DNA of 41,982 nt from Hyphomicrobiales bacterium. Lineage in GTDB: Bacteria; Pseudomonadota; Alphaproteobacteria; Rhizobiales; Rhizobiaceae. Location: assembly GCA_900468065.1 (NCBI GenBank), contig UBTA01000012.1:2468-44449 (forward strand), written 5' to 3'. Numbering within the stretch: position 1 is the stretch's first letter; each line of letters starts with the position of its first letter. Below, piece after piece: positions 8,901-16,739 of the stretch. The position numbers were made by a program, and so were the translations under genes. The notes under the pieces were generated by a model. That model was given only the letters and a program-made list of their open reading frames with translations, did no database searches and was not told where the DNA came from.

Positions 8901-8929
8901 AAAATTGAAGCGGGGCTCCGATCCCCGCT
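8901..8929 (-). terminator. Terminator after the metallophosphoesterase gene
   Basis: On the minus strand, AGCGGGG and CCCCGCT form a seven-base GC-rich stem (8909-8929) around a seven-base loop, followed shortly by AATTTTC. It lies 27 bases beyond the stop at 8956 and separates that gene from the xylose unit. Confidence 0.65.
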
Positions 8930-8955
8930 ATCCGTCGCCTGCCCCTGTCGCCGGA

Positions 8956-10089
8956 TCAGGCAAATCGCTTGCTGAAAGCCTTGAGAAAATTCACCTTGCC
9001 CTCAGTTCCCTGCGCCTCGGCAAGGACCACATCCATATAGTCATTAGTGATATGAACGGCCGCAAAACCGCCCTTGAATGTAGCGGTCGGCTTGAACAGG
9101 TCGAGACCATCCTGGTTGTAGATCATCGGCGTGTCATGCTCATGCCCGTGAAAAAGGCCCACGACGTTGTAGCCCTTGAGCACGCCAAGCAAGGCCGCGC
9201 GCTCGTCGTCACCCCACCAGTGGGCGTGACCGGACCCCTCGTCGTCAAATGTCATCTTCGCCGGATCCCATTTCTCCTGCGAGAAAGGATCCCAGCCGTA
9301 GTGCTGGAACAGGACCACTGGACGGCCATCGGCAGCAGAATTGGCGAGGTCCTGTTTCAACCAATCCAGGCCGCTGATGGCCCCCTTGTTGGTATCGCCG
9401 CCAAAACGCTGCAGCTGCACCAGATGCAGGCCGCCCCAATCCCATGAGTAATTGTCAGAATCGATATCGTAATTGAAAACCGCCACCGGCGGCTTGTAGA
9501 ACACAGTCTGGCGGTGATTGAGTTCGACATAGTCGCGCAGTTCGCGGCGGTACCAGTCGACATGCGGCGGTGCTCCATCCTGATCGAGATCATGATTGCC
9601 AAGGCCGTTATAGACCGGGAAATGCACCCGGTCCGGGCCCGTGCCTTGCTGGTAGCGGCTGTTAAATTGCAGCAGCTGATGACCTTCGCTGGGAACTTTC
9701 ACCTGCCCGCCGCCATCATCGGTCATATCCCCCCCGATGACGAGACCCAGCGGCGTGGCAATCTTCTCACCGGCCCCCACAAGTCCGGTGGCCACACCGC
9801 CGATCTGCGTTGGCCAGTCAAACTCCGCGATGCGGTTCAAAGCCGCCACGTGCCGTAAAAGATTGGCGTCGGTCTTGCCCTCCTGCGCGCAGTTGGGGCT
9901 AAGCACGCCGCCGGAGATGAGGCAGGTGTGAACATCGGCCGAAAATAGGAATGTCGCGTCGATGGGCGGCCACACCTTGCTTGCAGCGGTCGCAGTAAAC
10001 GCCGGGCCAACTGTCGATACGACACCGAGGCCGAGGAGATTGGCGAGAAACGAACGCCTGGGAAGCAGAGGAAGCGGATGACCAGCCAT
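8956..10089 (-). CDS. Tat-exported metallophosphoesterase
   Basis: A 377-residue calcineurin-like phosphoesterase. The N-terminus carries a twin-arginine signal (PRRSFLANLLGLGVVS, Arg11-Arg12), followed by a hydrophobic stretch and an AxA-like cleavage region near 32-37, so a folded periplasmic enzyme is expected. Dimetal motifs appear in order: SADVH (Asp52, His54), GGDMTDD, GLGNHDLD, FQHYGWD and FHGHEHD. The substrate is unknown; related proteins cleave phosphomonoesters, phosphodiesters or sphingomyelin-like lipids. The ATG at 10089 has a G-rich ribosome site that lies inside a hairpin (10095-10125). It follows emrB on the same strand after 88 bases, so partial read-through from the efflux operon is possible. 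Confidence 0.88.
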   Translation of the reverse strand: MAGHPLPLLPRRSFLANLLGLGVVSTVGPAFTATAASKVWPPIDATFLFSADVHTCLISGGVLSPNCAQEGKTDANLLRHVAALNRIAEFDWPTQIGGVATGLVGAGEKIATPLGLVIGGDMTDDGGGQVKVPSEGHQLLQFNSRYQQGTGPDRVHFPVYNGLGNHDLDQDGAPPHVDWYRRELRDYVELNHRQTVFYKPPVAVFNYDIDSDNYSWDWGGLHLVQLQRFGGDTNKGAISGLDWLKQDLANSAADGRPVVLFQHYGWDPFSQEKWDPAKMTFDDEGSGHAHWWGDDERAALLGVLKGYNVVGLFHGHEHDTPMIYNQDGLDLFKPTATFKGGFAAVHITNDYMDVVLAEAQGTEGKVNFLKAFSKRFA

Positions 10090-10094
10090 ACAGA

Positions 10095-10125
10095 AATGCC
10101 CCCCGAAGTTTGTCTTCGGGGCATT
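10095..10125 (-). terminator. Hairpin between emrB and the phosphoesterase gene, covering the latter's ribosome site
   Basis: The arms at 10095-10108 and 10114-10125 pair through twelve bases (AATGCCCC and GAAG blocks) with a two-base bulge. On the minus strand the hairpin ends in GGGGGGCATT, followed nine bases later by the phosphoesterase ATG. There is no long U-run, so it may be a weak terminator for emrB, a translational brake on the next gene, or both. Confidence 0.55.
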
Positions 10126-10177
10126 CTGGCGGATGAAAGCCGCGAGGTACAGGACGGATATGCAGCGGCCTTAACGG

Positions 10178-11773
10178 TTAGTGTCCGCCACCGCCGGCTC
10201 CCGTCGGTACCGGTTGCGGCTTCTTGATCAGGAACGCGCAGAAGACCAGGGCGCCGAACAGAGCGGTGAGGATCAGGAACACATCGATAAACGACATGAC
10301 CATCGCCTGCTGGGTCACCATCCCGGACAGCTTCTGGATGGCAATGGTCGCGCCGTCGAGGCCATGCGAATTGTACTTGGCGATCATGTTGTTCATCTGG
10401 TCCATGGCTTCCGGGTTGCCCCATTGCACATGCTCCTGCAGGCGGGCGTAATGTTCTTCCTGACGCTGCGTCAGAATGGTGTTGATCGCGGCCAGACCAA
10501 CGGCGCCGCCAAGATTACGCGTCAGGTTAAAGAGGCCGGACGCGCCGCGGATACGGGCGGGTGACAAAGTCCCCAGCGCAACGTTGTTGATCGGCACCAT
10601 GCACATCATCAATCCGAAGCCGCGCAGGATCTGCGGCACCAGAAGCTCGTAGAAATCCCAGTCGGCCGTCAGCGAGCTCATCAGCCAGGTTCCGGACGCA
10701 AAACTGGCAAAGCCGATCGCCATCATCACGCGCGGGTCGAGCTTGGTGGAGAGCCTGCCCGCAATCGGTGCGGTGCAGAACATCGCCAGACCTGACACGA
10801 ACATCGTCTCGCCTATCATCAGCGAATCGTAGCCGCGGATCCGGCCGAGATAGAGCGGATAGATATAGGTGAGGCCGTAGAGGCCGATACCCATGACGAA
10901 GGAGAACAGCGAGCCGAAGGCAAAGTTTCGATTGGAGAAGGCCCTTAAATCGACGATCGGGAAATCGACCTTGAACGCTCGATAGAAGAACACCAGAGCG
11001 CCGATCGCCGATGCGACCGCGCCGATAAAGATGTGTTTGTCGCTGAACCAGTCGTTCTTGTTGCCTTCCTCCAGCACATATTCCAGTGCACCGAGGAACA
11101 CCGCCATCGACAGCAGGCCCCACCAGTCGAACTTCTTGAAAAGGCTGAGTTCCGGCTTGTCGAAATCGATGAAATTCCAGGTCACGATGGTGACAATGAT
11201 GCCTGGGATAATATTGACGAGGAACAGCCAGTGCCATGAAAAGGCATGGCTGAGATAGCCGCCAACGGTCGGGCCGATAGTGGGCGCCAGTGTCGCGACC
11301 AGACCGATGATCGGCGAGACGATGCTGCGCTTGGAAGGCGGGAAGATCGTGAATGCGGCGGCAAACACCGACGGGATCATGCCACCGCCGATAAAGCCTT
11401 GCAGCACCCGGTAGACGATCATCTGGTCGATATTGGTGGCTGTCGCCGCCAGCGCGCTGGCGATCGTAAAGCCTGCAGCCGACACCGAGAACAACACCCG
11501 TGTCGAGACGATGCGGGCCAAAGTGCCCGAGAGCGGGATCATGATGACTTCGGCGATCAGATAAGCCGTCTGCACCCAGGCGACTTCATCGGAACCGGCG
11601 GACAGACCGGCCTGGATTTCGGCCAGCGAGGCCGAGACGATCTGAATATCGAGGATCGACATGAACATGCCGAAGACCATCGCGAAGAACGCGATCAGCC
11701 GTTTCGGATCCATCTTCTCTTCCGCGCGAGCGGCAGGAAGCGGCATCGTACCCGCTGTTGCAGTGGCAGCCAT
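10178..11773 (-). CDS. emrB: EmrB-type multidrug efflux transporter (MFS, DHA2 family)
   Basis: A 531-residue inner-membrane proton-driven drug exporter of the 14-helix DHA2 branch. Hydrophobic helices run from about residue 26 to 515. Family segments include SILDIQIVSASLAEIQAGL in helix 1, WVQTAYLIAEVIMIPLSGTLAR around helices 2-3, RVLQGFIGGGMIP in helix 4 and ATLAPTIGPTVGGYL, the antiporter motif C region. The ATG at 11773 is preferred because AGGAG lies eight bases upstream; a TTG at 11803 would add ten residues without a clear ribosome site. It follows emrA by 145 bases on the same strand. With EmrA it should form a pump reaching across the periplasm, but no outer-membrane channel is adjacent. 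Confidence 0.93.
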   Translation of the reverse strand: MAATATAGTMPLPAARAEEKMDPKRLIAFFAMVFGMFMSILDIQIVSASLAEIQAGLSAGSDEVAWVQTAYLIAEVIMIPLSGTLARIVSTRVLFSVSAAGFTIASALAATATNIDQMIVYRVLQGFIGGGMIPSVFAAAFTIFPPSKRSIVSPIIGLVATLAPTIGPTVGGYLSHAFSWHWLFLVNIIPGIIVTIVTWNFIDFDKPELSLFKKFDWWGLLSMAVFLGALEYVLEEGNKNDWFSDKHIFIGAVASAIGALVFFYRAFKVDFPIVDLRAFSNRNFAFGSLFSFVMGIGLYGLTYIYPLYLGRIRGYDSLMIGETMFVSGLAMFCTAPIAGRLSTKLDPRVMMAIGFASFASGTWLMSSLTADWDFYELLVPQILRGFGLMMCMVPINNVALGTLSPARIRGASGLFNLTRNLGGAVGLAAINTILTQRQEEHYARLQEHVQWGNPEAMDQMNNMIAKYNSHGLDGATIAIQKLSGMVTQQAMVMSFIDVFLILTALFGALVFCAFLIKKPQPVPTGAGGGGH

Positions 11774-11889
11774 CGGCGTTGCTCCTGGCCGAGCCTCGTT
11801 CAAGTAAACGCGGCAGCCATCGTGGTCATGAAAATTGGTGCATCACAGGGTCCCGGCCTGTCGGTCCGGAACCATTCTCAACCGGTGGA

Positions 11890-11911
11890 GCCGCGCCGGA
11901 AACGGCGCGGC
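11890..11911 (-). other. Intercistronic hairpin between emrA and emrB
   Basis: GCCGCGCC and GGCGCGGC form a perfect eight-base stem with a six-base loop, starting seven bases after the emrA stop. No U-run follows. Such hairpins often stabilise the upstream part of an operon mRNA, which would lower emrB relative to emrA. Confidence 0.5.
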
Positions 11912-11918
11912 GCACGGA

Positions 11919-13142
11919 TCACTTGACCGCGGCGGTATCCTGCTTCGGCGCGGTGCGGGTATCGACATCGACAACGACGCTCAGGCCGGCGCGAAGGCGG
12001 CCGCTGTCGAGCACGTCCTTCGGGAAGACGATACGGACCGGAACGCGCTGGATCACCTTGGTGAAATTGCCCGTGGCGTTTTCAGCCGGCAGCAGCGAGA
12101 ACACCGAACCGGAGGCCGGCGAGATCGACTGCACGGTGCCGACGATCGGCGCCTCGTCGAAGGCATCCACGTGGATATTGACCTTCGAGCCCGGAACCAT
12201 GTGGGCGATCTGCGTTTCCTTGAAGTTGGCGTCGATATAGAGCTGATCGGTCGGCACCAAGGCTGCCAGGCGCTGACCGGCCGACACGAGGTCGCCATCC
12301 TGGACGGCCAGATTACCGATCACACCATCGTAAGGCGCCTTCAGAACCGTGAAGCCCAGGTCGCGCTGCGCCTTGTCGCGGGCAAGTTCCAGCGACCGGA
12401 TCGTGCTTTCGGCCTCGGCGCGCTGGGCAACCAGCACGGCGATGTTGGCGTTCGCAGTGGCGATCTGGGCATCGCCGCCAATCAGATTTGCCTTGGCCTG
12501 ATCGACCGCAACCGTGGCGTCATCGAGCGAGGCGACCGTACCGACTGCCTTTGACTGGAGATCGCTGGCACGCTTGAACGTGGTTTCGGCACCCCGGACG
12601 GTCGCCTCAAGGGCGGTTTTCTGCGCTTCTGCCTGCTGGACGCTGGCCTTGGCGCCGGCGATCTGCGCGTCGAAACGCTGCAGCGACAGTTTTTCCGTAT
12701 CGATCTGCGCCTGCGCCTGGTCGGCAGCAATGCGATAATCTTCCTTGTCGAGTGTGATCAGCGGATCGCCGGCCTTGACGTGCTGGTTGGCAACGACATT
12801 GACCTTTTCAATATAGCCGGAAACCTTCGGCGAGATCGACGCGATATCACCTTCGATATAGGCATCATCCGTCGAGATCATGAAGCGGCCGTTGGTCCAC
12901 CATTCATAGCCGTACCAGCCGCCAGCAGAGAGCGCGGCGATCACGAGGATCGGAAACACAAAATTGCGGCGCTTCGGCGCCGGCTTTTCTGCCACGACGG
13001 CAACCTGCGGCGCTGCCTGCTCTTCGGCGGCCGGCTCCGTCACGCTCTTGGCTTCAGGAGCCTCGATCTGTTCGCCCGGCGCCTTGAAGTCATCGCCGAC
13101 GGGGCGGACATGGGCAGCACCGGATTTGCTTGAAACTGACAT
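11919..13142 (-). CDS. emrA: EmrA/HlyD-family membrane fusion protein
   Basis: A 407-residue periplasmic adaptor anchored by one N-terminal helix (about residues 61-80, FVFPILVIAALSAGGWYGYE) after an acidic, alanine-rich cytoplasmic tail. The family block TDDAYIEGDIASISPKVSGYI follows and starts the lipoyl-like barrel. Residues about 125-245 form the alpha-helical coiled coil, and the beta-barrel region carries FKETQIAHMVPG. EmrA-type adaptors link a DHA2 pump to an outer-membrane channel. The gene is transcribed away from the TetR repressor at 13292, with paired operators in between, and leads the emrA-emrB unit. The ATG at 13142 has only a weak ribosome site. Confidence 0.94.
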   Translation of the reverse strand: MSVSSKSGAAHVRPVGDDFKAPGEQIEAPEAKSVTEPAAEEQAAPQVAVVAEKPAPKRRNFVFPILVIAALSAGGWYGYEWWTNGRFMISTDDAYIEGDIASISPKVSGYIEKVNVVANQHVKAGDPLITLDKEDYRIAADQAQAQIDTEKLSLQRFDAQIAGAKASVQQAEAQKTALEATVRGAETTFKRASDLQSKAVGTVASLDDATVAVDQAKANLIGGDAQIATANANIAVLVAQRAEAESTIRSLELARDKAQRDLGFTVLKAPYDGVIGNLAVQDGDLVSAGQRLAALVPTDQLYIDANFKETQIAHMVPGSKVNIHVDAFDEAPIVGTVQSISPASGSVFSLLPAENATGNFTKVIQRVPVRIVFPKDVLDSGRLRAGLSVVVDVDTRTAPKQDTAAVK

Positions 13143-13177
13143 GTTGCACTACCAGCCCTGATGTGAGAAATTCGAAC

Positions 13178-13193
13178 CGAACCGTTCAGTTCG
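13178..13193. promoter_or_regulatory. TetR-type operator O1 (emrA side)
   Basis: CGAACCGTTCAGTTCG is a near-perfect inverted repeat (one mismatch) and matches O2 at 13234-13249 in all but one base. It overlaps the expected start of emrA transcription. TetR-family repressors usually bind such dyads in the divergent promoter region that they share with a pump. Confidence 0.75.
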
Positions 13194-13236
13194 ATTTGAC
13201 TTAATGCGAAACCGCTCACATATCAAGTCAAATCGA
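13191..13236. promoter_or_regulatory. Divergent emrA/tetR promoters inside a long inverted repeat
   Basis: TCGATTTGACTT (13191-13202) and AAGTCAAATCGA (13225-13236) form a perfect twelve-base inverted repeat. Each arm carries a TTGACT that fits a -35 box, one per direction. On the plus strand, TTGACT (13196-13201) is followed 17 bases later by CATATC (13219-13224), a good rhizobial -10, which would start tetR transcription at about 13231, next to O2. On the minus strand the -10 is weaker (CATTAA or GCATTA, around 13201-13207). The layout is seen; promoter activity is inferred. Confidence 0.6.
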
Positions 13237-13249
13237 ACCGTTCGGTTCG
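13234..13249. promoter_or_regulatory. TetR-type operator O2 (tetR side)
   Basis: CGAACCGTTCGGTTCG has perfect seven-base half-sites around TT. It sits just downstream of the predicted tetR start point and 43 bases before the tetR start codon. Its centre is 56 bases from that of O1, so one repressor could control pump and regulator together. Confidence 0.75.
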
Positions 13250-13291
13250 AAAAGTTAACAATGAGACAAAAATGTCCGAAGGTAACGAAAA

Positions 13292-13969
13292 TTGGCAGAA
13301 ACAACGGCTACCCTAGACTGTCCGGGCGAAGCCCTTTCCGGCCGCCGCGCCGCCGGTGAGGACCCGGCGAAGCGCGAACAGATCATTGAGGGCGCAAAAC
13401 GTGTTTTCATGAGTGTTGGCTTCGACGCCGCCAGCATGAACGACATAACGCGGGAAGCAGGCGTTTCCAAGGGCACGATCTACGTCTATTTCGAAAACAA
13501 GGATGACCTGTTTTCGGCGATGATCGAAAAGGAACGGGCCCTCTTTCTCGCGACGATCCGCACCGTGCTGGCCGCTCATGAGGACGTCGAAACCGGCCTT
13601 TATAAATTCGGCGTCAGCTTCGTCACGCACATGACCGACGAAAAGGTCATCACCGCGATGCGTACCGTTCTCGGCGTTCGCGATCGTATGCCCAACCTGT
13701 GCCAGCGTTTCTTCAAGGGTCCGGAAAATCTGCGCACGCTCCTGCAGGAATTCCTAGCGCACCAGGTCGATACCGGTAGCCTGGAGATCGATGATCTCGA
13801 CCTGGCAGCGGGCCAGTTTCTCGATCTCTCCAGCGGCGGTTTCTTCAAGTATCGCCTCTTTGGAACCATGGAAGCCGCACCGCCGCCGGAGGAAATCGAC
13901 CGGGTCATCACCGGCGCCGTTCGTGTCTTCATGGCCGCCTACGGAACGCGGCGGACGACAACGGCCTGA
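13292..13969 (+). CDS. TetR-family repressor of the emrAB efflux genes
   Basis: A 225-residue regulator. Residues about 28-75 are the TetR helix-turn-helix (REQIIEGAKRVFMSVGF, SMNDITREAGVSKGTIYVYFENKDDLF); the remainder is an alpha-helical ligand-binding domain similar to AcrR/TetR C-terminal families. The frame begins with TTG at 13292, preceded by GAAGG nine bases upstream; nearby ATG codons at 13261 and 13272 are in other frames. The next in-frame ATG would cut into the DNA-binding domain, so TTG is the likely start. The gene is divergent from emrA, and two matching dyads lie between them, which makes it the probable local repressor of the pump and of itself. Confidence 0.9.
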   Translation: MAETTATLDCPGEALSGRRAAGEDPAKREQIIEGAKRVFMSVGFDAASMNDITREAGVSKGTIYVYFENKDDLFSAMIEKERALFLATIRTVLAAHEDVETGLYKFGVSFVTHMTDEKVITAMRTVLGVRDRMPNLCQRFFKGPENLRTLLQEFLAHQVDTGSLEIDDLDLAAGQFLDLSSGGFFKYRLFGTMEAAPPPEEIDRVITGAVRVFMAAYGTRRTTTA

Positions 13970-14076
13970 CCACTGTTCGCCTTGCAACGCTGTGGCAGCA
14001 TCAATCGCGCAACCACGATCAAGTGAAGCTGCCTGATCGGCACTAAGATCATATCCGGTTTGCTGCGGGAGGCAGA

Positions 14077-14916
14077 ATGAATGCAATCGGCAAGGCGCTC
14101 TGGTTCATCGAGAGCCATTACGCGCGAGACATTTCACTGGAGGATATCGCGGAGACGGCGGGGCTTTCCCGCTATCACCTGTCGCGTGTCTTTGGCCTGA
14201 CGACGGGCTTTTCGATCAGTGGTTATATCAGGGCGCGGCGCTTGAGCACTGCGGCTCTATCCCTTGCCGAGGGCGCATCCAGCATTCTCGCAGTCGCCCT
14301 TGATGCGGGCTACAACTCGCATGAAGCCTTCACCCGTGCCTTTCGCGATCATTTCGGCGTGACGCCGGAAGAGGTCCGCAATCGCAGGCACATTGGCGAT
14401 CTCGATCTTATGGAGCCCATCCGGATGAACACCGCACCCCTTCCAAGACTGGACGAACCGCGATTTGAAATCACGCCTGCCATGCTGATGGCGGGCCTGC
14501 AGCAGACCTATAACTACGGCGCTAATGCCGGCATTCCATCGCAGTGGCAACGGTTCAACACCCATGACGGCAGTATTCCCGGCCAGATTGGACATGCTGC
14601 CTATGGTATCTGCACGCAAGAGGAAGGACAGGATAGCAGCTTTCAATATATGACCGCCGTAGAGGTTCGCGACACGGATGACCTGCCTGAAGGTTTTGAA
14701 AGCCTGAAGCTTCCCGCCCAGACCTACGCGATCTTTGCCCATCGAGGCCATATCTCCGGCATCCAGGCGACCTGCCATGCGATCTTTTCCGAATGGCTGC
14801 CGTCCTCCGGCTACCAGCACGCCGGGCTTCCCGACCTGATGGAGCGTTATGACGAACGATTCGATCCAAGGACGGGCATGGGCCTGACGGAAATCTGGCT
14901 TCCGGTGAAGAGTTAA
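14077..14916 (+). CDS. AraC-family regulator with GyrI-like effector domain
   Basis: A 279-residue protein of the Rob/SoxS-like plan. Residues about 5-105 are two helix-turn-helix units (ISLEDIAETAGLSRYHLSRVF and SSILAVALDAGYNSHEAFTRAFRDHFGVTPEEVR). Residues about 125-277 are a GyrI-like (SOUL/BmrR-type) small-molecule-binding domain with the typical ending GLTEIWLPV. Such proteins commonly sense drugs or oxidants. The ATG at 14077 has GGGAGG four bases upstream. It follows the TetR gene in the same direction after 107 bases without an obvious terminator, and terC lies downstream. Confidence 0.9.
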   Translation: MNAIGKALWFIESHYARDISLEDIAETAGLSRYHLSRVFGLTTGFSISGYIRARRLSTAALSLAEGASSILAVALDAGYNSHEAFTRAFRDHFGVTPEEVRNRRHIGDLDLMEPIRMNTAPLPRLDEPRFEITPAMLMAGLQQTYNYGANAGIPSQWQRFNTHDGSIPGQIGHAAYGICTQEEGQDSSFQYMTAVEVRDTDDLPEGFESLKLPAQTYAIFAHRGHISGIQATCHAIFSEWLPSSGYQHAGLPDLMERYDERFDPRTGMGLTEIWLPVKS

Positions 14917-14993
14917 CGGTATCGCGGCCCATTTGAGCGCCCTCTAGCGCTTGCCTTGCCGCCATTTCCACTTACATAAGAAACATCAATTAC

Positions 14994-15021
14994 ACCCGCG
15001 CTGCCGACCGGCTGCGCGGGT
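14994..15021 (+). other. Strong hairpin in the terC leader
   Basis: ACCCGCGC and GCGCGGGT form a perfect eight-base stem around a twelve-base loop that can pair further (GCC/GGC). It lies 42 bases before the terC start codon. With no U-run it is either a poor terminator for the AraC gene or a leader structure of terC. I do not see the conserved elements of the yybP-ykoY manganese riboswitch that precedes some terC genes. Confidence 0.5.
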
Positions 15022-15063
15022 TCCCGTATATGCACCTTGATATCGAGGAAGGAACCGCCCCTG

Positions 15064-15813
15064 ATGCAGGATATTTTGCTCCTGATGCAAGATCCGACTG
15101 CCTGGATTGCCCTGATCACCCTGATCGTGATGGAAGTCGTGCTTGGCATCGACAACCTCATCTTCATTTCGATCCTGACCAACAAACTGCCGCCGGAACA
15201 CCGCGAAAAGGCCCGCCGCATCGGCATCGGCCTGGCACTGGTCATGCGTCTCGCGTTGCTCGGCACCATCGCCTGGATCGTCCAGCTGACGACGCCCGTG
15301 TTCGAGGCCTTCGGTCACGGCTTCTCCTGGAAGGACATGATCCTGATCGCCGGCGGCCTGTTCCTCGTCTGGAAGGCCACCAAGGAAATCCATCACAGTG
15401 TCGATCCGGCCGACCACGAGGAAGATTTCATTGCAAGCTCGGTGACAACAGGCTTTGGCGCCGCTATCGGCCAGATCCTGCTGCTCGACCTGGTCTTCTC
15501 CGTCGACAGCATCATCACCGCCGTTGGCATGACGCCGCATCTGCCGATCATGGTCATCGCGGTCGTTTTCGCCGTCACCGTCATGCTGGTCGCCTCCGGC
15601 CCGCTCGCCCGCTTCATCGAGAAGAACCCGACCATCGTCATGCTGGCGCTCGGCTTCCTGTTGATGATCGGCACGACGCTGATCGCCGAAGGCATGGGCA
15701 TCCACGTGCCGAAGGGTTACGTCTATGCCGCCATGGCCTTCTCGGCGCTGGTTGAGGTGCTCAACATGCTATCGCGCCGTAAGCGGCAGAAGGAAAAGGC
15801 CGAGAAACACTAG
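15064..15813 (+). CDS. TerC-family integral membrane protein
   Basis: A 249-residue membrane protein with about seven hydrophobic helices. It has the TerC family signatures: an acidic residue in [15 protein letters not shown] (Asp30) and a second one in [16 protein letters not shown]. TerC proteins include manganese exporters and proteins involved in tellurite resistance; the most likely role here is metal efflux or metalation of exported proteins, by family only. The ATG at 15064 is chosen because GAGGAAGGA ends about ten bases upstream; a codon at 15037 would add nine residues. The C-terminal tail is basic ([12 protein letters not shown]). A clear terminator follows. Confidence 0.9.
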   Translation: MQDILLLMQDPTAWIALITLIVMEVVLGIDNLIFISILTNKLPPEHREKARRIGIGLALVMRLALLGTIAWIVQLTTPVFEAFGHGFSWKDMILIAGGLFLVWKATKEIHHSVDPADHEEDFIASSVTTGFGAAIGQILLLDLVFSVDSIITAVGMTPHLPIMVIAVVFAVTVMLVASGPLARFIEKNPTIVMLALGFLLMIGTTLIAEGMGIHVPKGYVYAAMAFSALVEVLNMLSRRKRQKEKAEKH

Positions 15814-15844
15814 TCGGGCTTTGGTTTGGTTATAGAGTGAATAG

Positions 15845-15877
15845 GGAGCGCATCCGGCTGGCTGCGCTCCTTTTTTT
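15845..15877 (+). terminator. Rho-independent terminator of terC
   Basis: GGAGCGCA and TGCGCTCC form an eight-base stem with a ten-base loop, followed directly by seven T residues. It lies 32 bases after the terC stop. Confidence 0.9.
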
Positions 15878-15901
15878 GTTTGTGGCTCAAGAGCAAACAG
15901 C

Positions 15902-15930
15902 AAAAAGCCCCGGGACTATTGTCCCAGGGC
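15902..15930 (-). terminator. Rho-independent terminator of a minus-strand transcript
   Basis: On the minus strand, GCCCTGGGAC, loop AATA and GTCCCGGGGC form a ten-base stem with one mismatch, followed by TTTTT. It lies 190 bases beyond the stop of the SRPBCC gene at 16121 and probably ends either that transcript or an RNA encoded in between. Confidence 0.85.
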
Positions 15931-16076
15931 AATTCGACATTTGCGTATGGTGAGGATACGAAGCCGAAGGGGTAAGAAGCTCGCCTGCCATTTCGTTGGC
16001 CGCGAAGAGAAACCGGAAAAATCTCCGCGTTCTCCATCTCCCTCGGGTCCGGTTGGCACAGCCCCGCACTCCTCAC
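15902..16076 (-). ncRNA. Candidate structured RNA upstream of a terminator
   Basis: Between the SRPBCC stop and the terminator, the minus strand holds nested long-range complementarity. GTGAGGA (16070-16076) pairs with TCCTCAC (15950-15956), and inside it AACCGGA (16048-16054) pairs with TCCGGTT (16011-16017). A local hairpin CGTAT/ATACG (15945-15960) overlaps the first stem and is an alternative to it. With the strong terminator at its 3' end, this fits either a free-standing small RNA or a structured 3' UTR of the SRPBCC mRNA. An 88-codon open frame also crosses the region, but it runs through the terminator and resembles no family I know. I do not recognise the RNA. Confidence 0.35.
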
Positions 16077-16120
16077 GAAGAAAACGGTTCTGGCCAGGTT
16101 TGGTTCCCGATTTTCGCGCC

Positions 16121-16657
16121 CTATTTTTCGGCGAGAGCTTTCAGGTTTTCGAGCCCCTGGGCAAAATCGCCGCCGATCATCGTATCCATATTGAAGAACA
16201 GTCCCATCACCTTGGCAATGAGCGGGCTCGGTCCATCCATCGCCCAGGTCACCGTCGTGCCTTGCGTCGCAGGCGAGAGCGTGAACGTAGCGACGTTATG
16301 CCCTTCGAACGGACGGATGAAATCGAGTTTGATCTGAACCTTGGAGAACTGCGTCGCTTCGGTGATCTCCATCCGGCCCGCGCCGACATCCTTGTTGCCG
16401 TCCCAATTGTAGACGGCGCCCTGGCCGCTGGTCGCGCCTTCAAACGTGCGCTTCATTGCCGGGTCCTTCTTTTCGTAGGGCGACCAGGCCTGCCACTGGT
16501 TGAAGTCGTTGATCAGCGGGAAGATTTTTTCCGACGGAGCATTGATGGTCACGCTGCGCTCGACGTGGAACGTATCGGGCCTGGTCGATGCGAACACAAC
16601 GACGCCGAGCAGCAGCACGACGATGACGGCAAGGATAATCAGAAGAATTTTCAGCAT
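16121..16657 (-). CDS. Membrane-anchored SRPBCC (polyketide cyclase-like) protein
   Basis: A 178-residue protein with an N-terminal membrane helix (residues 2-22, LKILLIILAVIVVLLLGVVV) and then an SRPBCC/START-like fold (about 30-175) beginning ERSVTINAPSEKIFPLINDFNQWQAWSPYEKKDP. This family has a deep hydrophobic pocket; the ligand is unknown. The ATG at 16657 is chosen because AGGAA lies eight bases upstream; the frame extends to 16858, but that part overlaps the next gene. It follows the AHSA1-type gene on the same strand after 82 bases, so an ArsR-AHSA1-SRPBCC operon is likely. Confidence 0.88.
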   Translation of the reverse strand: MLKILLIILAVIVVLLLGVVVFASTRPDTFHVERSVTINAPSEKIFPLINDFNQWQAWSPYEKKDPAMKRTFEGATSGQGAVYNWDGNKDVGAGRMEITEATQFSKVQIKLDFIRPFEGHNVATFTLSPATQGTTVTWAMDGPSPLIAKVMGLFFNMDTMIGGDFAQGLENLKALAEK

Positions 16658-16739
16658 ATTCGGGTTCCTGTTGAGTATGGGAATAAGTGCCCTGAAGAGG
16701 CTGGCGCGCACTTCAGGGGAATTTCGGTTCGATAAAATT

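Noticed and set aside
14917-15063. yybP-ykoY manganese riboswitch before terC
   Set aside because: Only a simple hairpin is visible; the conserved internal loops of that riboswitch were not found.
15810-16076. Open frame of 88 codons on the minus strand
   Set aside because: It runs through a strong terminator into the region of the terC terminator and matches no family. I report the region as a candidate RNA instead, at low confidence.
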